Origin: Rachycentron canadum
Taxonomy: Eukaryota; Chordata; Actinopteri; Carangiformes; Rachycentridae
Assembly (NCBI GenBank): GCA_038496675.1
Contig: CM076654.1
Location: 467,161-531,160 of the forward strand
Reading direction: 5' to 3'
DNA length: 64,000 nt
The position numbers and the translations under genes were made by a program. The notes under the pieces are model-generated. The model was not told where the DNA came from. It searched no databases and saw nothing but the letters and a program-made list of their open reading frames with translations. Positions 10,637 through 26,466 of the stretch are shown in pieces (position 1 is the first letter of the stretch; each line of letters begins with the position of its first letter).

Positions 10637-13600
10637 TCAGGCTTCAGCAGCTGGTTTGTCTTCGCCTGCAGAGAAACACAAAGTGTGACGAGTGTCAGGG
10701 TCTTAAAAAATCTAATATATAACAACTTCAAGCAGAGTCAGTATTTTCATGTTGGCATTCTGCACTCTGTGAGGACACATAAATGTCTCTGTGAGGACAC
10801 ATAAATGTCTCTGTGAGGACATGTTGTGAGGACATGTTTACCTCTCTGTGAGGACATGTTGTGAGGACATGTTTACCTCTCTGTGAGGACATGTTGTGAG
10901 GACATGTTTATGTCTCTGTGAGGACATGNNNNNNNNNNNNNNNNNNNNNNNNNNNNNNNNNNNNNNNNNNNNNNNNNNNNNNNNNNNNNNNNNNNNNNNN
11001 NNNNNNNNNNNNNNNNNNNNNNNNNNNNNNNNNNNNNNNNNNNNNNNNNNNNNNNNNNNNNNNNNNNNNNNNNNNNNNNNNNNNNNNNNNNNNNNNNNNN
11101 NNNNNNNNNNNNNNNNNNNNNNNNNNNNNNNNNNNNNNNNNNNNNNNNNNNNNNNNNNNNNNNNNNNNNNNNNNNNNNNNNNNNNNNNNNNNNNNNNNNN
11201 NNNNNNNNNNNNNNNNNNNNNNNNNNNNNNNNNNNNNNNNNNNNNNNNNNNNNNNNNNNNNNNNNNNNNNNNNNNNNNNNNNNNNNNNNNNNNNNNNNNN
11301 NNNNNNNNNNNNNNNNNNNNNNNNNNNNNNNNNNNNNNNNNNNNNNNNNNNNNNNNNNNNNNNNNNNNNNNNNNNNNNNNNNNNNNNNNNNNNNNNNNNN
11401 NNNNNNNNNNNNNNNNNNNNNNNNNNNNGTGAGGACATGTTGTGAGGACATGTTTATGTCTCTGTGAGGACATGTCTTTTAGGGACATGTGTTATGTCAG
11501 TGAGATCCAGCAGTTTAAGGTGCGAGTGTTTGTACATACAGTCCGGTTTGGGTGGAGGTGGGGGTGGAGGTGGAGGAGGTGGCTCAGCGCAGGTGTAGGA
11601 CACCTCCAGGTACCTGGTCTGCTCCTTACAGGGATATTCACCAAACACCAGCTCGGTGACGGGGACATCACAGGACCTTCTGTTTCCACAGCTGGAGACA
11701 GAGAGAGGACAGAACCAGAACCAGGAGCCTTTAAACCCAACATCTGTAACAATCCTCAAATGAGCCGACACAGTTTTCTACTGATAGAGACAATTATTAA
11801 CCTGCTGATTTTCACTTCTGAGTTTTTAAGAAAAAAACTAGGAAATTATGTAGAAGAAAAGAGAAAAGTGTTTCATGTGGCGTCACTTCATTGTGAGACA
11901 GTGAAGAGAGACTGCAGAGAATCAAAGTTTCCTCTTTGTCTATTTCAGATCATCAGACTGAGAGAGATTTGGGTTCTTACAGATCCTCCACCACCATCTC
12001 GGCCCAGGGGAAGGAGCAGTAGGTGTCGGGTCCGTCATCCGGGTGGCGTTTTCCCTCCCCGCACCTCGTCCCCACGCCGACCTTGTACAGGATGTGCTCC
12101 AGGTTTATCTTGGTGCCAACATCTGGGGGAGAAAAGTCAAGATTGACTTGGATTAACAGTGTGTTGTTTGTGTCCTATCATATCAGGGGACCACTGGGGG
12201 CCATTACGGGACCACTGGGGGCCCCTGGTGGGCAGGGAGGTCAGTGATTTTAAGGATGAGATGTCCACTCAGTGCCATAAGAAGATGGAGGGTTGTTTGA
12301 TTTATTTATGATGGTTTAATGATCGATCTCTGAACAGAGACACAAACTGATTATTTAACTTAAAACAAACAGTTTGACATTTTTGAAAATAAATATGAAG
12401 CTGCAGATACTAAGAGTTATTTTTGCTTAGCTTAGCTTAGCTTAGCACAAAGACTGGAAACGGGGGGAAGCAGCTAGCCTGGTTCTGTCCAAACATCTAA
12501 AGATCAGTGATTAATCCTGGATAAAACAGAGGACAGAGACAAATCTGTCTGTTCTCTCTCCCCGTTAGCTGAGTTCCATCATGTTCCTGTTCAAAGTGCA
12601 GGAGGAGACCGTGGAGGAAAGAGGCTCTGAACGTGCTCACGTGGTGACGTTCCAGGTTCACTGGTGATGAAGTTATGGATGTTATTCACTGACTCTGACT
12701 CTGACTGGAGGAGAATATCTGCCTTCAGGAGACGACCATCGTCGTGTAACAGTGACAGTGACGGTGCGGCCAAAGAATCTTTTTCTCATTTATCTCCAAA
12801 CACTTTCAACCCACAGCCTTGAACTCTGGATGTCAAAGTCCAGTATTTTTTAAAATAGACCCCGGTTCTTAAAGGGTTAAATTATGTTTCAGACTGACAG
12901 TTGTTTCATGGCCAGATATGATGATATGATTCGTTGAGTGTTTATCTTACCACATGACATCACAGCGGTGTCATTGTGACAGGCGTAGATGACCTCTCCC
13001 TCTGTTTAAACACACAAAGGTCAAAGAGCAAGAATCAACTTCATCATCATCATCATCAACACATCTTTTGTCAAACAATTGTCAAACACCCACACGTTGT
13101 TTTAAAAGTCCCTCCGCCCTGTCTGAAACCCCGCCCCCAAGCCCGCCCACCTGGACCCATCAGCCAACCTTGCAGGATTTGGTTTGTTTTACCTGAAATT
13201 TGTTATATCTTTATTGGATGGAAAACTACACTGAGATGGTTTTTGGTTCTTAAAACCACAAATATTTCTTCTTATGGAGATCAACACTTCAAAATAAAAG
13301 ACTGGAGAAGTTAAACTATGGACCATTAATATGAAAATATGGACCTTTAAAATTCACAGATCTGGTTTTAAGAAAGCGTAGATCTGTTTGTTATCAAAGT
13401 GAAGAGAGAACTTTGAGTTTCATGTTTATTGTCATGTATTTAATAACTAAACAGGGATGAGATGGTCAGAGCCAACTCAACTTTACATAGTCAGTTAAAT
13501 AAGGAGTGTAAGTGATCAAATGAATTTAAATAGTCACGATAAAAGTCTGCAGTACAAAGTGTTATCACATGAATAATATAAAAAGTATTTGCCTAAAGAA

Positions 13601-14231
13601 AAGTAGTGGTAGAAAGTAGTTTCCCCTTAGAATCAAATAATTTAAATTCCTAATAATTTAGCTCGTTATGATCTCTAACTTACCTGCAGCATGAGGGAAG
13701 TACCAAGCTGCAGCCAGCACTGAAAACACAACACAAGCTTCAGTCACTTCAAACCAACTTAACTTAACATGTTTTTCTGTAAATCACAAACTCGGGACAA
13801 AAACTGTCATTAAGAACTGTTAACCTATAATAGATTAAAAACTAATTAATTCAAATACAGGAAATTAAACATGAGACGTCCTGAGGGTCTGAATGTTGTG
13901 TTTTCAGAGAATCCCACTATTTTAAACCTCCAGGGTAAAAAAAAACTGAATCAGTGAAGGAACAAGTTAGAGCTCCACCATCAGCAAATGAAAAACACTG
14001 TTTCAACCACAATGCTTCAAAATAAAACAACAGGCCTGTGACATCTGAAGTGAGAGAAGTCAAAACACTGAGAGGCATCAGGTCAAAAATCTGCATGTTG
14101 ACTTTTATAAAAGACTAAACTGTAAAGATTCAGAGTTAGTTCACTGTGTGTTACATATATCCAGACAGTAAAGAAGTGATGAGGCGGAGAGGATACTCAC
14201 GGCTGAAGGCGAGCAGCCTCAGTGGGACCAT
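10637..14231 (-). CDS. Secreted SUEL/rhamnose-binding lectin-like protein, six exons
   Basis: Exons in transcript order are 14231-14201, 13719-13684, 13001-12951, 12122-11981, 11691-11540 and 10665-10637. All have GT-AG borders and matching phases, giving 146 residues plus stop. The start MVPLRLLAFSLLAAAW is a signal peptide. The mature part is one SUEL-type (Gal_Lectin) domain with eight cysteines, ending in CGNRRSCDVP, TELVFGEYPC and RYLEVSYTC, the most diagnostic block of the family. It is followed by an eleven-proline run and a short acidic tail (CEDKPAAEA). Fish rhamnose-binding lectins bind bacterial sugars and act extracellularly. Here the sugar-contact signatures YGR and DPC are replaced (YKV and YPC), so sugar binding is doubtful. 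The last intron holds a tandem repeat and an assembly gap. The paralogue is not identified. Confidence 0.85.
10770..11480 (+). repeat. Tandem repeat array interrupted by a 500-N gap
   Basis: Units built from 'tctctgtgaggacatgt' and 'tgtgaggacatgttta' flank the N run at 10929-11428 on both sides. The gap therefore lies inside a collapsed tandem array of unknown true length. The array lies in the last intron of the lectin-like gene (10666-11539). Confidence 0.9.
12340..12580 (+). repeat. Probable dispersed repeat in lectin intron 3
   Basis: Contains 'ttagcttagcttagcac' and 'agactggaaacggggggaag', phrases that recur often in fish genomes next to 'agctagcctggttctgtcc'. No second full copy is present in this window, so the call rests on recalled resemblance. 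Confidence 0.4.
13150..13320 (+). repeat. Dispersed repeat family D, copy
   Basis: Shares 'accttgcaggatttggtt' with 7415-7435 (reverse) and 'ggtttttggttcttaaaacc' with the reverse strand at 63775-63800 and 56090-56110. It lies in intron 2 of the lectin-like gene, upstream of the exon at 13001-12951. Confidence 0.55.
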
Positions 14232-15220
14232 GTTGGTGTCTCAGCCTCCTCTTCTGTTTTCCACCTGCAGACAGTGAATGCAGCTTCTGGACGTCCAGGT
14301 ATTTATGTGTCCGTCCTGACAGCAGACATGCAGACGCCTGTCCCCCACCGCCGCAGGCATGCAGGGGCCTCCTGCCCCAGATGTGATGAACATGTAAAAC
14401 CCTGCAGAGCTGCAGGAAAGAGATCTATAAATCCACAGGTTTCAGGACCTTTAACACTTTAAATCCCAGCTGCTCCTCATTCTCCTCCATATTTCTCATT
14501 AAGAAGCTTGAAACTTAAAAGGAAAACATCTGGATCTGTTAAAGCAGGACTGGAAACTGTGTTTGAAGAAACTGTTTATGCCACAGTTCATAGACCAGGT
14601 CCACACAGGGACTTTAAACCTTCTGACAGTGGGTTTAAAGACAGACTCAGGGATTTTTCGACTCAATCACTGAGCGTTACTGTTAAAACCCAGCTGCTGT
14701 AGATGATGGGAACCTCTCACTGCATCAGAGATCCAGACCCAATGATACAGTCTGAATTTTCAGGTCTGTTCAGGCTGATTTGTCCTGATGTCTGAAAAGA
14801 CCTGAGCCAATCAGAGCTTTGCACAGAGAAAGACTGAAGACGTCGACTTCCTTTACCAGACAGTGGATGAGGTGTTTGCAGCTGTGCAGGTTGTTGTCAG
14901 TGAAAAACAAGACTTAAACTGACACATTTCTTCGACCTACATGACATGACATAGTGGTGTTTACTTGACGTGAGGTCGTGTGAGGTCCTGATCTATAGTG
15001 GGTGAACAGTATTTACTGCAGCAGATTCAGATCAGCTCCCAGTCCAGAGAGCTGAGTGATGAGCTCATGATCCCAAAGACAGGATTTCTTTTTAGAAAAG
15101 TAGTAAAACACAGTTGTGGATGTTTTGTGAATAAAGCTGAGGCAGGTACTCAAACCAACGACCTGCTAATTATTGGACGACTCAGTCTAACTTTAATTTA
15201 ATTCTCCAATTAACCCAACC
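14232..15220. other. Intergenic flank, nothing supported
   Basis: This is the upstream side of the lectin-like gene and includes its 5'UTR near 14231-14270. The short open frames here lack splice context and recognisable domains. Confidence 0.5.
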
Positions 15221-15224
15221 CTCA

Positions 15225-15480
15225 GCTACGGCCTGAGCTCTGGGGAGTGACCGAGAGAACGAGACGTGGATACAAGTGGCTGAAATGGGCTCAGCCATGG
15301 GAACAGGAAGAGGAGCTGTCGGCCTCATCAGGATGATCCTTCCTCTGGAGGGTTTGAGTCTGTCCAACTGGGAGGAGACCTCGGGGCGGACCCAGAACTC
15401 TCTGGAAGGACCACATATCCCATCTAGCCTGGGAACATCTCAGGATCCTTCAGGAGGAGCAGGAAAGCATTGAGGGATGT
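15225..15480 (+). mobile_element. Non-LTR retrotransposon ORF relic
   Basis: The blocks 'agctctggggagtgaccgag', 'ggatacaagtggctgaaatg', 'ctcggggcggacccagaact' and 'ctagcctgggaacatctcag' match the 3' end of a reverse-transcriptase ORF that is very common in fish genomes. The copy has internal deletions and frame breaks. Clade (RTE/Rex-like or other) is not determined. Confidence 0.6.
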
Positions 15481-16177
15481 CTGGAATTCACTGCTTAGTC
15501 TGTTGCCACCATGACCTGACCAATAAGAGGAAGACAAAGGATGGATGTTTCCATTACTTCTAAGTTCACACTGCACATTAAGCAGGTGAAAGAAACCATC
15601 TGAGATGTGTTGATCTGAGTCAAATGTCAAAAACAAAGTGGAGGAGTAGCAACGACAGGACCTGACAGCATCGTTGAAATTCCTTTTCTTTCAGAAAATC
15701 TGCTTCTACACCCAGTTTCTACCAGTGAAACAACCTGAGGATTTAAAGTCACTGTTCACCTCAAGTCTAAAACAAAACCATCAACATACACTGGGTTTTT
15801 CTTCAATGTGCTGAGATATTGACAGATAATCAGTGTGATGGTCTCTGGGACCTGGGGTACTGGGTCCTCAGAAACCACCAAGACACCAGAAACTCTGCAA
15901 ATGTCCCAACATGCATCAGCAGCCTGCAAGACGTCCAGGTGGTGGCCTCAGGCTCATAAATACCACAGTCCACTGCAGCAGGTCTTTACTGAGCCGACGT
16001 CACTGTGATCTTATGTAACTGCACCAACCTTTAACTGACAGGCCGCTCAAAAAGTTGGTGTTAACGTCGAGTTCAGACCTGAGAGTAGAGACTCAACCCA
16101 GGAAAGACTGCACTTCAGTCTGGACTCAGTTATTGGTTATCATTCAGTTTTTATTACATATAATAATTTAGGAGTAG

Positions 16178-16318
16178 TCAGCTGTTGGTGATCAGCTGTT
16201 GGTGATCAGCTGTTTGTGATCAGCTGTTGGTGATCAGCTGTTGGTGATCAGCTGTTTGTGATCAGCTGTTGGTGATCAGCTGTTGGTGATCAGCTGTTGG
16301 TGATCAGCTGTTCGTGAT
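16178..16318 (+). repeat. 14-bp tandem repeat carrying E-box and TGATCA motifs
   Basis: About ten copies of 'cagctgttggtgat' with occasional G-to-T variants (ttggtgat/tttgtgat). Each unit contains the palindrome CAGCTG, a canonical E-box core. The unit junction makes TGATCA. It lies in the gene-poor interval between the lectin-like gene and the actin gene. Confidence 0.9.
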
Positions 16319-16319
16319 C

Positions 16320-19300
16320 TAGAGTGAACAACTGCCTTTTCTTCTCCATGTGTCAGTAACTTGATGCCTCATAATATTACATGTCTGTTTCCATTAGTGA
16401 CAGCTAATGCTACAGTGATGACATTAAACTTACTGTTAACAATATTACTTTAATAATTGTCAGCATTACTGTGGAGGACATCACAACAGTTTAATGTTTA
16501 GTCGCCAGATTTTATGATTTATAAAATCTTTAACACATTTTGCACATGATCTTCTGAAATCTTCTCTAAAGTCACTAGTAACCATGACTCTGAACAAAAT
16601 GTTGTCGAGTAGAGTAATGGAAATACTTAAAGCAAAGTAAAATCAGTAAATGTACTTACACCACTGTTGCTGCAGAAAGTGAAGCAGTGACAACTTCAAG
16701 TAGGAAATGTGGAAAACCTGTTAGAGAAAAGAAATCCATTCACACATTTTCTTTTTCACTGGTTACACATCTGTGGATTATGTATCTCAACAACAACAAC
16801 AATAATAAATAGAAAGTTATTGTGAGTGTTTCCAGGCATCTTGGGAAGACTTCTGAAATTTCAGTTACTACTATTTTGTTGATTTAAATTAACTGCATAA
16901 CAGAAAACATGAAACAAAACTGTATCCTGTTGAATATTAACCAAAATGACCTGCAGTTGAGGCTCACCACCACTAGATGTCAGTAAACAACCATATTTCA
17001 ATCTGCAACAAAGTGACAGACACCAATACAGACAAAAGACTGTTGTTCTGTTAGATAATAATCAGTAGATGGAAAAATAAACAGTTAGTGTTTGAATTTT
17101 TATTATTGAAAATTATTATATATATATAAGATATATATACAGTCTGTTAGTCTCTACTGTCAGTGGAGGGAAAGTGGAGAGAAAAGAAATGATAATATTC
17201 TCCACTTGAACTCAAGGGAAACAGGTATTTTCTCGTCATTAACCTCAATCTAAACTGATCTGAAGGTGAAACTCAGCTTTTTAAAGAGACAAGGACACTA
17301 ATGGTTTTTGGGGGGTTGAACACTGCATCATACCTTTATCCACTAGGTGGCATCACTGGTCCAGACACTATAAATGTTCTCTGGTTCTCTTTTCTTTCCC
17401 AAACATTAGATTTCTGTTTAAAAGCTCTACATAAGGACAAGGTCAGTGCTCACTGAGCAGACTTTATGAGTCCATGTTGATAGTGAAGTTATAGAATGCT
17501 GTTGTTATCTTGACATTTTTTTAAGTTCTTGTCATTCATTTGACATTTGAAGGTTAAAGGTTTTTATTATCTTGACTCATCACTGTATCTGCACCTGTCT
17601 GAGGACACGACCAGGCTTTAGATCAGAATCAACTCTATTGACCCCCATTTAGAAAGAGGAAGAAAACAGTTGTACATTTGACATCGTGATACTGATGCAA
17701 ACTGTCGCAAAAACAGTCTCAAGGAAAATAATCCAGAACCTTTCAGAGACCCCGTAGAAACATCATGATCTATATTTTATATTGTCAACTGTGGAAAAAA
17801 CAATGCCCCTGTTAAAGGGCTGTTAACCCAATAATCAGATTCAGCTTTTGTTAGTTTTTACTGTGAACTACATTTTTGCATCAATTTAAATCAGATCCTA
17901 ATGAGTAAAATGCTGTTGATCCAAGCAGCAGACGTACTGTGTATCAGGTGGTAACATGGTGGGAAATAATCATCTGATTGGACACATCTGTTAATATTCA
18001 GACCTTTGAATGTTTTTTGTCTTTATTTCACATTTTACGTGTTCGTTTTATGATATGATCAGTTTGAACTCATGTGCATCAAGTTATAAACATGTTCACA
18101 GAAACGTGTATGTTCATGTCATTTTATAATTTGATGCAATGTTTCTATTCTTATCTATCTGATATGCACTTAATGTGAATTCTTTCATTTATATCATCAT
18201 TAAACATAAAAAAGCAACTTAAATAAAATCATCAATTATCAAGATAATTAGTTTAGATTCTATTTAAAACAAACAAAACAAACTGGTCAAAGTTTTTCTT
18301 TAGTGATAATTAACAGAATCTTCTTATATTCAAGCAAATGAACAGGACGAAACTTCTTTTTTTACTGTTTCTTAACATTTAATAAACAAAATGATTGAGA
18401 CAATAATCTGCAAATCAACTGATCCTAAAATAAATTAACACATGAAACACTTTGTCACACGGGTTTTAAAACATGCTGTAAAGCTTTATTTATTTCTTTT
18501 GTGTGACAATAAACCACTTTACAAACAGGTTCCTCCTTCCTTCCTGGCTTCTGTCAGTTTCAGCTCATTTCCATTAAAATCAACCTGTAGAAGCCTGAAA
18601 CCTGATTTTTAATCCCTGTCAGTGAACGCATCTTCACCCTCTGCGCATCACCACAAAACAAGACTGTAACTGTGACAGAGATAAAGTCTGTGTGCTCAAG
18701 GTTCAGGCCTCGACTTGTTAAACTTCATGAAAAACGGACTGATTTCTAGAGAGTGCACACACAGACACACACAGACACACACACACAGACACACACAGAG
18801 TCTGTGACATCCACCCAGTCAGGGAGTTTCACCTTTTTTGGTCTGTGTGTTGCTGCATGTAAATCATTCTCAGGGTGACTCCTCCGGCTCCTCAACAGGC
18901 CTGAACCAGCCGGAGAATGTGGACAATGTCGGCTGTGCCCGACTGCAGGGCGACGATGGCGGGGTCAGGGACGTAGCTGGTGCTGTCCCTTCTCTGCAGC
19001 ACCAACCACAGCAGCAACAGTAAAGTATGATCATGAAGACTAAAACTGACACAGACCGACAATAGGAAACACGGCAATTTGTCTTTTAGGTACTTGAAGT
19101 CAACTTCCGGTTTTGTAACATGTAAATAATGTAAAAATAAAAGAAAAATGTTCTTAAAGTACCAAAAGTAAAGGTGCTCCTCGTGCAGACTGGGTTATAG
19201 ATAATATGTTGCTTTCATTCATTTTAAGGTGAAGTTGTAGGTGAAGTTTATCCTGAAGGTTCATAATGATAAAAACTCACTTTCTCTCAGAAGAGACTGT

Positions 19301-20900
19301 GCTGGAGAATTAATATGACAGTAGAATTTAATCAGTTGATCGTTTATTTGGGGCAAAGTCAGACTGTGGCTCCTGCACCCTTCAGCTGAACACTGAAATA
19401 AAAGTATAAACTGTTGATCATGAAGCTGCAGCACATCAGGACACATCTGCAGCAGCTGTATCCTCTGCTTCAGTTTCAGCTGAGGGAATTAGCTTTGTGA
19501 TGTTTTCGCTCTTCTACGGGTGAAGTTGTTGACGTTCTGAATCTTTATTGACTCACTTTGTATCAGCTCTGTGGTTCCAGCATCCGCAGGTAAATGCCCC
19601 CCCCCAGCAGGTGTGTCCTCAGATGCAGTGAAGTCCATACAAGGAAACAACAGGAGCGAGCTGGTGACACAGGGGGTGTGGTCAGCCCTGCTAAGGACCG
19701 CCCCCTGAAATCTGAAAAAAAACCCCCACCAAACCAAAAAAAACCGGCCCAGGTAAAGAGCCCTGAAATTGCACAATCTGATTGGTTGAAAGTTAAAAGG
19801 TTGACACACGCACACTGATTTCTTCATGAGGAGGATTGAGGAAGATGAGTGTTAAACATGTCTGTGCAGGTTCAGGGTGTGGACACAATAACCACAACAC
19901 AAAGGTGAAACCACTGGAACAGCGATGTGGACTTTCCACTTTTGAAAGTGGGTGTTGCTGCTGTCGACTGTGAGAGTGAGAAATGTCAGATGTCAAATGG
20001 GGCCAGATTAACCTACTAGGGGCCCCTCGGCCATGTTGATTGTCCCCCCCAACGTAAGAGCAAATCTTAAATGAAACAGACGACAACTGTCTCACAGGAA
20101 AAGATCAATTGGTCCAAACTCCCAAGTCCGAGTCCGACCTGTGACCCTTTGCTGGTGTTTCTACATTTACGAAGGTCTGTCGGGGTGAAACTACAAAGAT
20201 GCATCACTCCTTTCTTTTCCTAAAGCAGGGTCCAGTGTTTCCTATGCTGAAGGAGATAAGATAGGAAGCAATGATCATCACTGCTGCCAAAATACTTCAG
20301 AGGGAAAAAAGACTTTAAAACCACAAGAAGAAGAAGAAGGGGGGTATTCAATCTTTTACTGAGTCCAACCTCTGCTCTGGTGACTTGTTGTTGGTCCTGG
20401 TTTGTTGTTTTTGTTCCTGACTTGAAATTGTTGGTCCAGATTCGCAGGATTTTCTCGCAGCTTAAAAATAACACAAAGCTACAAACAAATTTCAGCTTTT
20501 GTTTTAACGTCATCATCATCATCATCGTCATCTCAGACAGGATGAAGAACTCGACAAACTGTGTGTCAGTCACTGTCCTGACACAACAAACACTGGTGAA
20601 CAGGAAGCTAGACTTACACCTGTGTTAACCTGTTAACGACAACAACAACAACCCTTTTTGATTCAGCTGTGAGTGTTTCAGGGACCTACATGAAGTGTGA
20701 ACTCTCATTAGGAAGCAAATCTATTATATAATTAACATTCATTACTTAACCAAGACAAAAAGCTTCATTGTTCAGTATAACATCATGTGATACTTGACTT
20801 TATCTCTGATCAGTGTCACAGCAGGAAATACAGGCACGAAGAGAGCGGAGCTAAAAGAAGCAAATCAGGCTTTGGGTCTCAGACCAAACAGGGACTAGTT
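16320..20900. other. Gene-poor interval with weak exon-like signals
   Basis: AT-rich, with a CA microsatellite near 18755-18795. Three minus-strand pieces near 19640-19560, 19391-19290 and 19010-18890 have fair splice sites, and a minus poly(A) hexamer lies at 18490-18485. Their phases cannot be joined into one protein, so no gene is called. A spliced non-coding RNA is possible but unsupported. Confidence 0.4.
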
Positions 20901-21300
20901 AATGAGAGGAAGAGCGCCGCGAGTTCAGGTGTGACTGACACAGATTGTGGGTGGGATCCAGTTCCTCTCAGGGCCCCATGGACCCTTGGACTGGCCTTGC
21001 TGCACTCAGCCAGTCCTCACTTCATCAAAACCCAGAGAGGTCTTCATACATCAGTCCACACGTGGGCCACATGCCGGTGTTTCTGCTGGCTCAGTGTACG
21101 CTGTGGTTCCACGGCCCAGGTCTGGCCCTTATACAGCATGATGCTACATCCACATTTGGGCCAATTCTGGTGCACAGACAGAAAATATTTGAGCTTTTGA
21201 TTGACAGCTGAAATCTGAAACCAAACCTGGAAGAATATGGGCGAGACCTGGGCCGTGGATCCAGGGTGTATTCTGGGCCAAACTAAACTCAACTGAACGG
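20900..21300. repeat. Possible dispersed repeat, unclassified
   Basis: Phrases such as 'cacgtgggccacatgccgg' and 'tctgggccaaact' resemble repeats rich in 'tgggcc' words seen in fish genomes. No second copy is present in this window, and no coding frame is convincing. Confidence 0.3.
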
Positions 21301-21378
21301 TCAGTGAATCACACGTCTCATCATTGACCCTCAGTGTAACATGAAGGATCGAGGTTCAACCCTCCATGACCATCACCA

Positions 21379-21741
21379 TCGTCTGTGAGCGGCTGCTTTA
21401 AAGCCTCCAGTTTGTCATCTGTCCGTCGGCCATCTTGTTTTTTTTTTTTTTTAAACCAGTAGAAACCATCTTTGGAGGAGAAGGTGGAGCTGAGGAGGAG
21501 TGAGGGGTGGAGCTGACCTGCTCTGTCCTCTGTCCTGATTGGGTGGTACAGTCTGTCAATCACACAGTAACCACGCCCCCTAACCCATCCCCTCCTTTCT
21601 GGTCTATTTTCCTCTAAATGGACCATCATTTAAAAAATGAACATCATGTTGTATTGAAGACTTGAAACTAGAGACTGAGACCATAAACTCATTAGGAAAA
21701 CGTTTACTGAGCTGATAAATCAAGGAGAAGTAGGGACATTT
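21379..21741 (-). repeat. Dispersed repeat family A, copy 2 (longest right end)
   Basis: Reverse-strand copy. It includes an internal poly(T) run and 'gtccgtcggccatcttg', an extension not kept in copy 1, and it ends at 'gggacattttc' near 21741 before the diagnostic left edge. It shows that the family is longer than the other copies suggest. Confidence 0.85.
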
Positions 21742-22029
21742 TCTTCATCTCCTCCTCCTCCTCCTCCTCCTCTTCAGCTGCTTCTAAACTGACGACATGT
21801 TCTCCTGTTTCCTGGTTCATCACTAGCTGTAGAAAACAGCTGTAAAGATGAATGTGTCCTGAACTCTTCCTGTTTTGAAGAGACGTCCTCACCTTCCGTT
21901 TCCACTCCGGTTCGCGCCTTCACCGCCCAGCCTGCCGGTGTGGCGCTCCCCGCTCCCCGCCTCCTGCTCGGGTGGGGGGGAGGTGTTCATCACGCCCCCC
22001 CCCCACCCCTTGACAGATGTCTCCTCCAG

Positions 22030-22105
22030 CCAATCAGCGCGCGAGCTGAGGTAACGTTGCCTTTTATGGTCAACGCCAGCTCCAGCCCCGCGAAGGCAAA
22101 TAAAA
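22030..22105 (+). promoter_or_regulatory. Actin core promoter: CCAAT, CArG and TATA-like boxes
   Basis: CCAAT lies at 22030-22034, a perfect CArG/SRF site CCTTTTATGG at 22060-22069, and a TATA-like AAATAAAA at 22098-22105. The order and roughly 30-bp spacing are those of vertebrate beta-actin promoters. Exon 1 should start near 22130. Confidence 0.85.
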
Positions 22106-22129
22106 CCGGTGCGGTTTGGCTCGTGATGC

Positions 22130-22196
22130 TGCACAAACCGAGCAGGTCCGGGACAAAGAAGAGCCGCGACACCTCACGACAGACTCACCTGCACAG
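22130..22196 (+). other. Actin non-coding exon 1 (approximate start)
   Basis: The exon ends at a strong donor (CACAG|GTAAGA at 22196/22197), and its start is inferred from the TATA position. A 912-bp intron follows to the acceptor at 23107-23108, as in other cytoplasmic actin genes with a 5'UTR intron. Confidence 0.75.
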
Positions 22197-23056
22197 GTAA
22201 GAGCGCGCCTTTCTGCCGAGCCCTGGACGGTTTGAGCCTCTTCGGCTCCGGTAGCTGAACAGGGACACCTGAAGTCAGAGGACGTGTCTGAGAAGCAGCA
22301 GCAGATCCTGACGGAGCGACTCCACCTGAGGATGGAGCCGGAAGTGAAGCATCACCTGTTCACGCTTGTTTGACTCTGTTCAGTCAGTTTCAGTGGAGCT
22401 TGTCTTTATTTGAGCGGACCTGTTTGAATGTCCCGAGGGAAGGTCAGCTCCTTTCTGCTTCCTGCTTCAGCCCCTCTACAAAATGAAACCTCCTGATTTT
22501 TCATAAAACATGAGAGACCTCATCTCACATGAGGTTTGAGTTAAAGGTGTCAGGGTCCGGAGCCTCAGCTCAGGTTTTCCTTCTGTCTGAACTGGTTTGT
22601 TAAAGTCCTGAAGCCTCAGGAAGTGTCATGTTGGATGACTGCAGCCGCCACGCCCAACCAACCACTGTCATTCCTGTGTGGGCTGCTGGGCAGGAAACCA
22701 TTCAAAGGATGATGCGGAAAGAAGTGACTAAATCCTAAAGTCTCAGGAAGTAGATGGAAACAACGTGGAGAGGACACAACACACTGTTAATGCTCGTGTG
22801 ACCTGAAGATGCTGCGTCCATTCAGAGTTCAGATCTGTTAAAGTCTCAATGATCAACTTGGAGGAAAAGCTCGTATCATAACCTGATTTATTGATTTGAT
22901 GTCTTTGCTTTAGATAAATTTGCTTAGATCTTTATTCAAAATGCAGTTAAGTGATTTAACTGACATGAGTGGTTTTATTTACACTTTGGGGCTAAATTAA
23001 CTTTAAATGAACTAAAATTGCCGGATTTTTCTGACAGATGCTGAATGTGAGTTTGA

Positions 23057-26147
<3,091 letters not shown>

Positions 26148-26466
26148 AAGGCTCCACACTGCCCTCCTCTGCCCCGGGGGCTGCAACTCTTCCACTGTTC
26201 CATCCACCCAGAAATGTCTTGGGTTTATCTTGTGTGAACAGACTAAACGATGCGAGACGCCACATACAAGAATAATCCAGCGCCTGTTTACATTTAAATG
26301 TTTCAGCCTGACAGAGCCTCAGCCCCTTCAACTGAACCTCCTGCAAACATTTCTCAACATGTCAGTCTAACTCTGCTCAGCTTTCCCTCCTCCTGGTGAT
26401 AAACTACTGATGGTCAGAAAACAGACAGTATTATCACTGCACGTCTTCTACCCACCTCTCTCTACC
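26148..26466 (+). other. Actin 3'UTR, first part, cut by gap
   Basis: Sequence downstream of the actin stop with no poly(A) signal before the N run. The final 57 bp (26410-26466) reappear with a single mismatch at 44204-44260, where the UTR continues to a poly(A) signal. Confidence 0.85.

Noticed and set aside
18890..19640. Possible three-exon minus-strand gene ending in a hydrophobic peptide and RLVQAC
   Set aside because: Splice sites and a poly(A) hexamer look fair, but exon phases do not fit: each join leads to an early stop. No known family is recognised.
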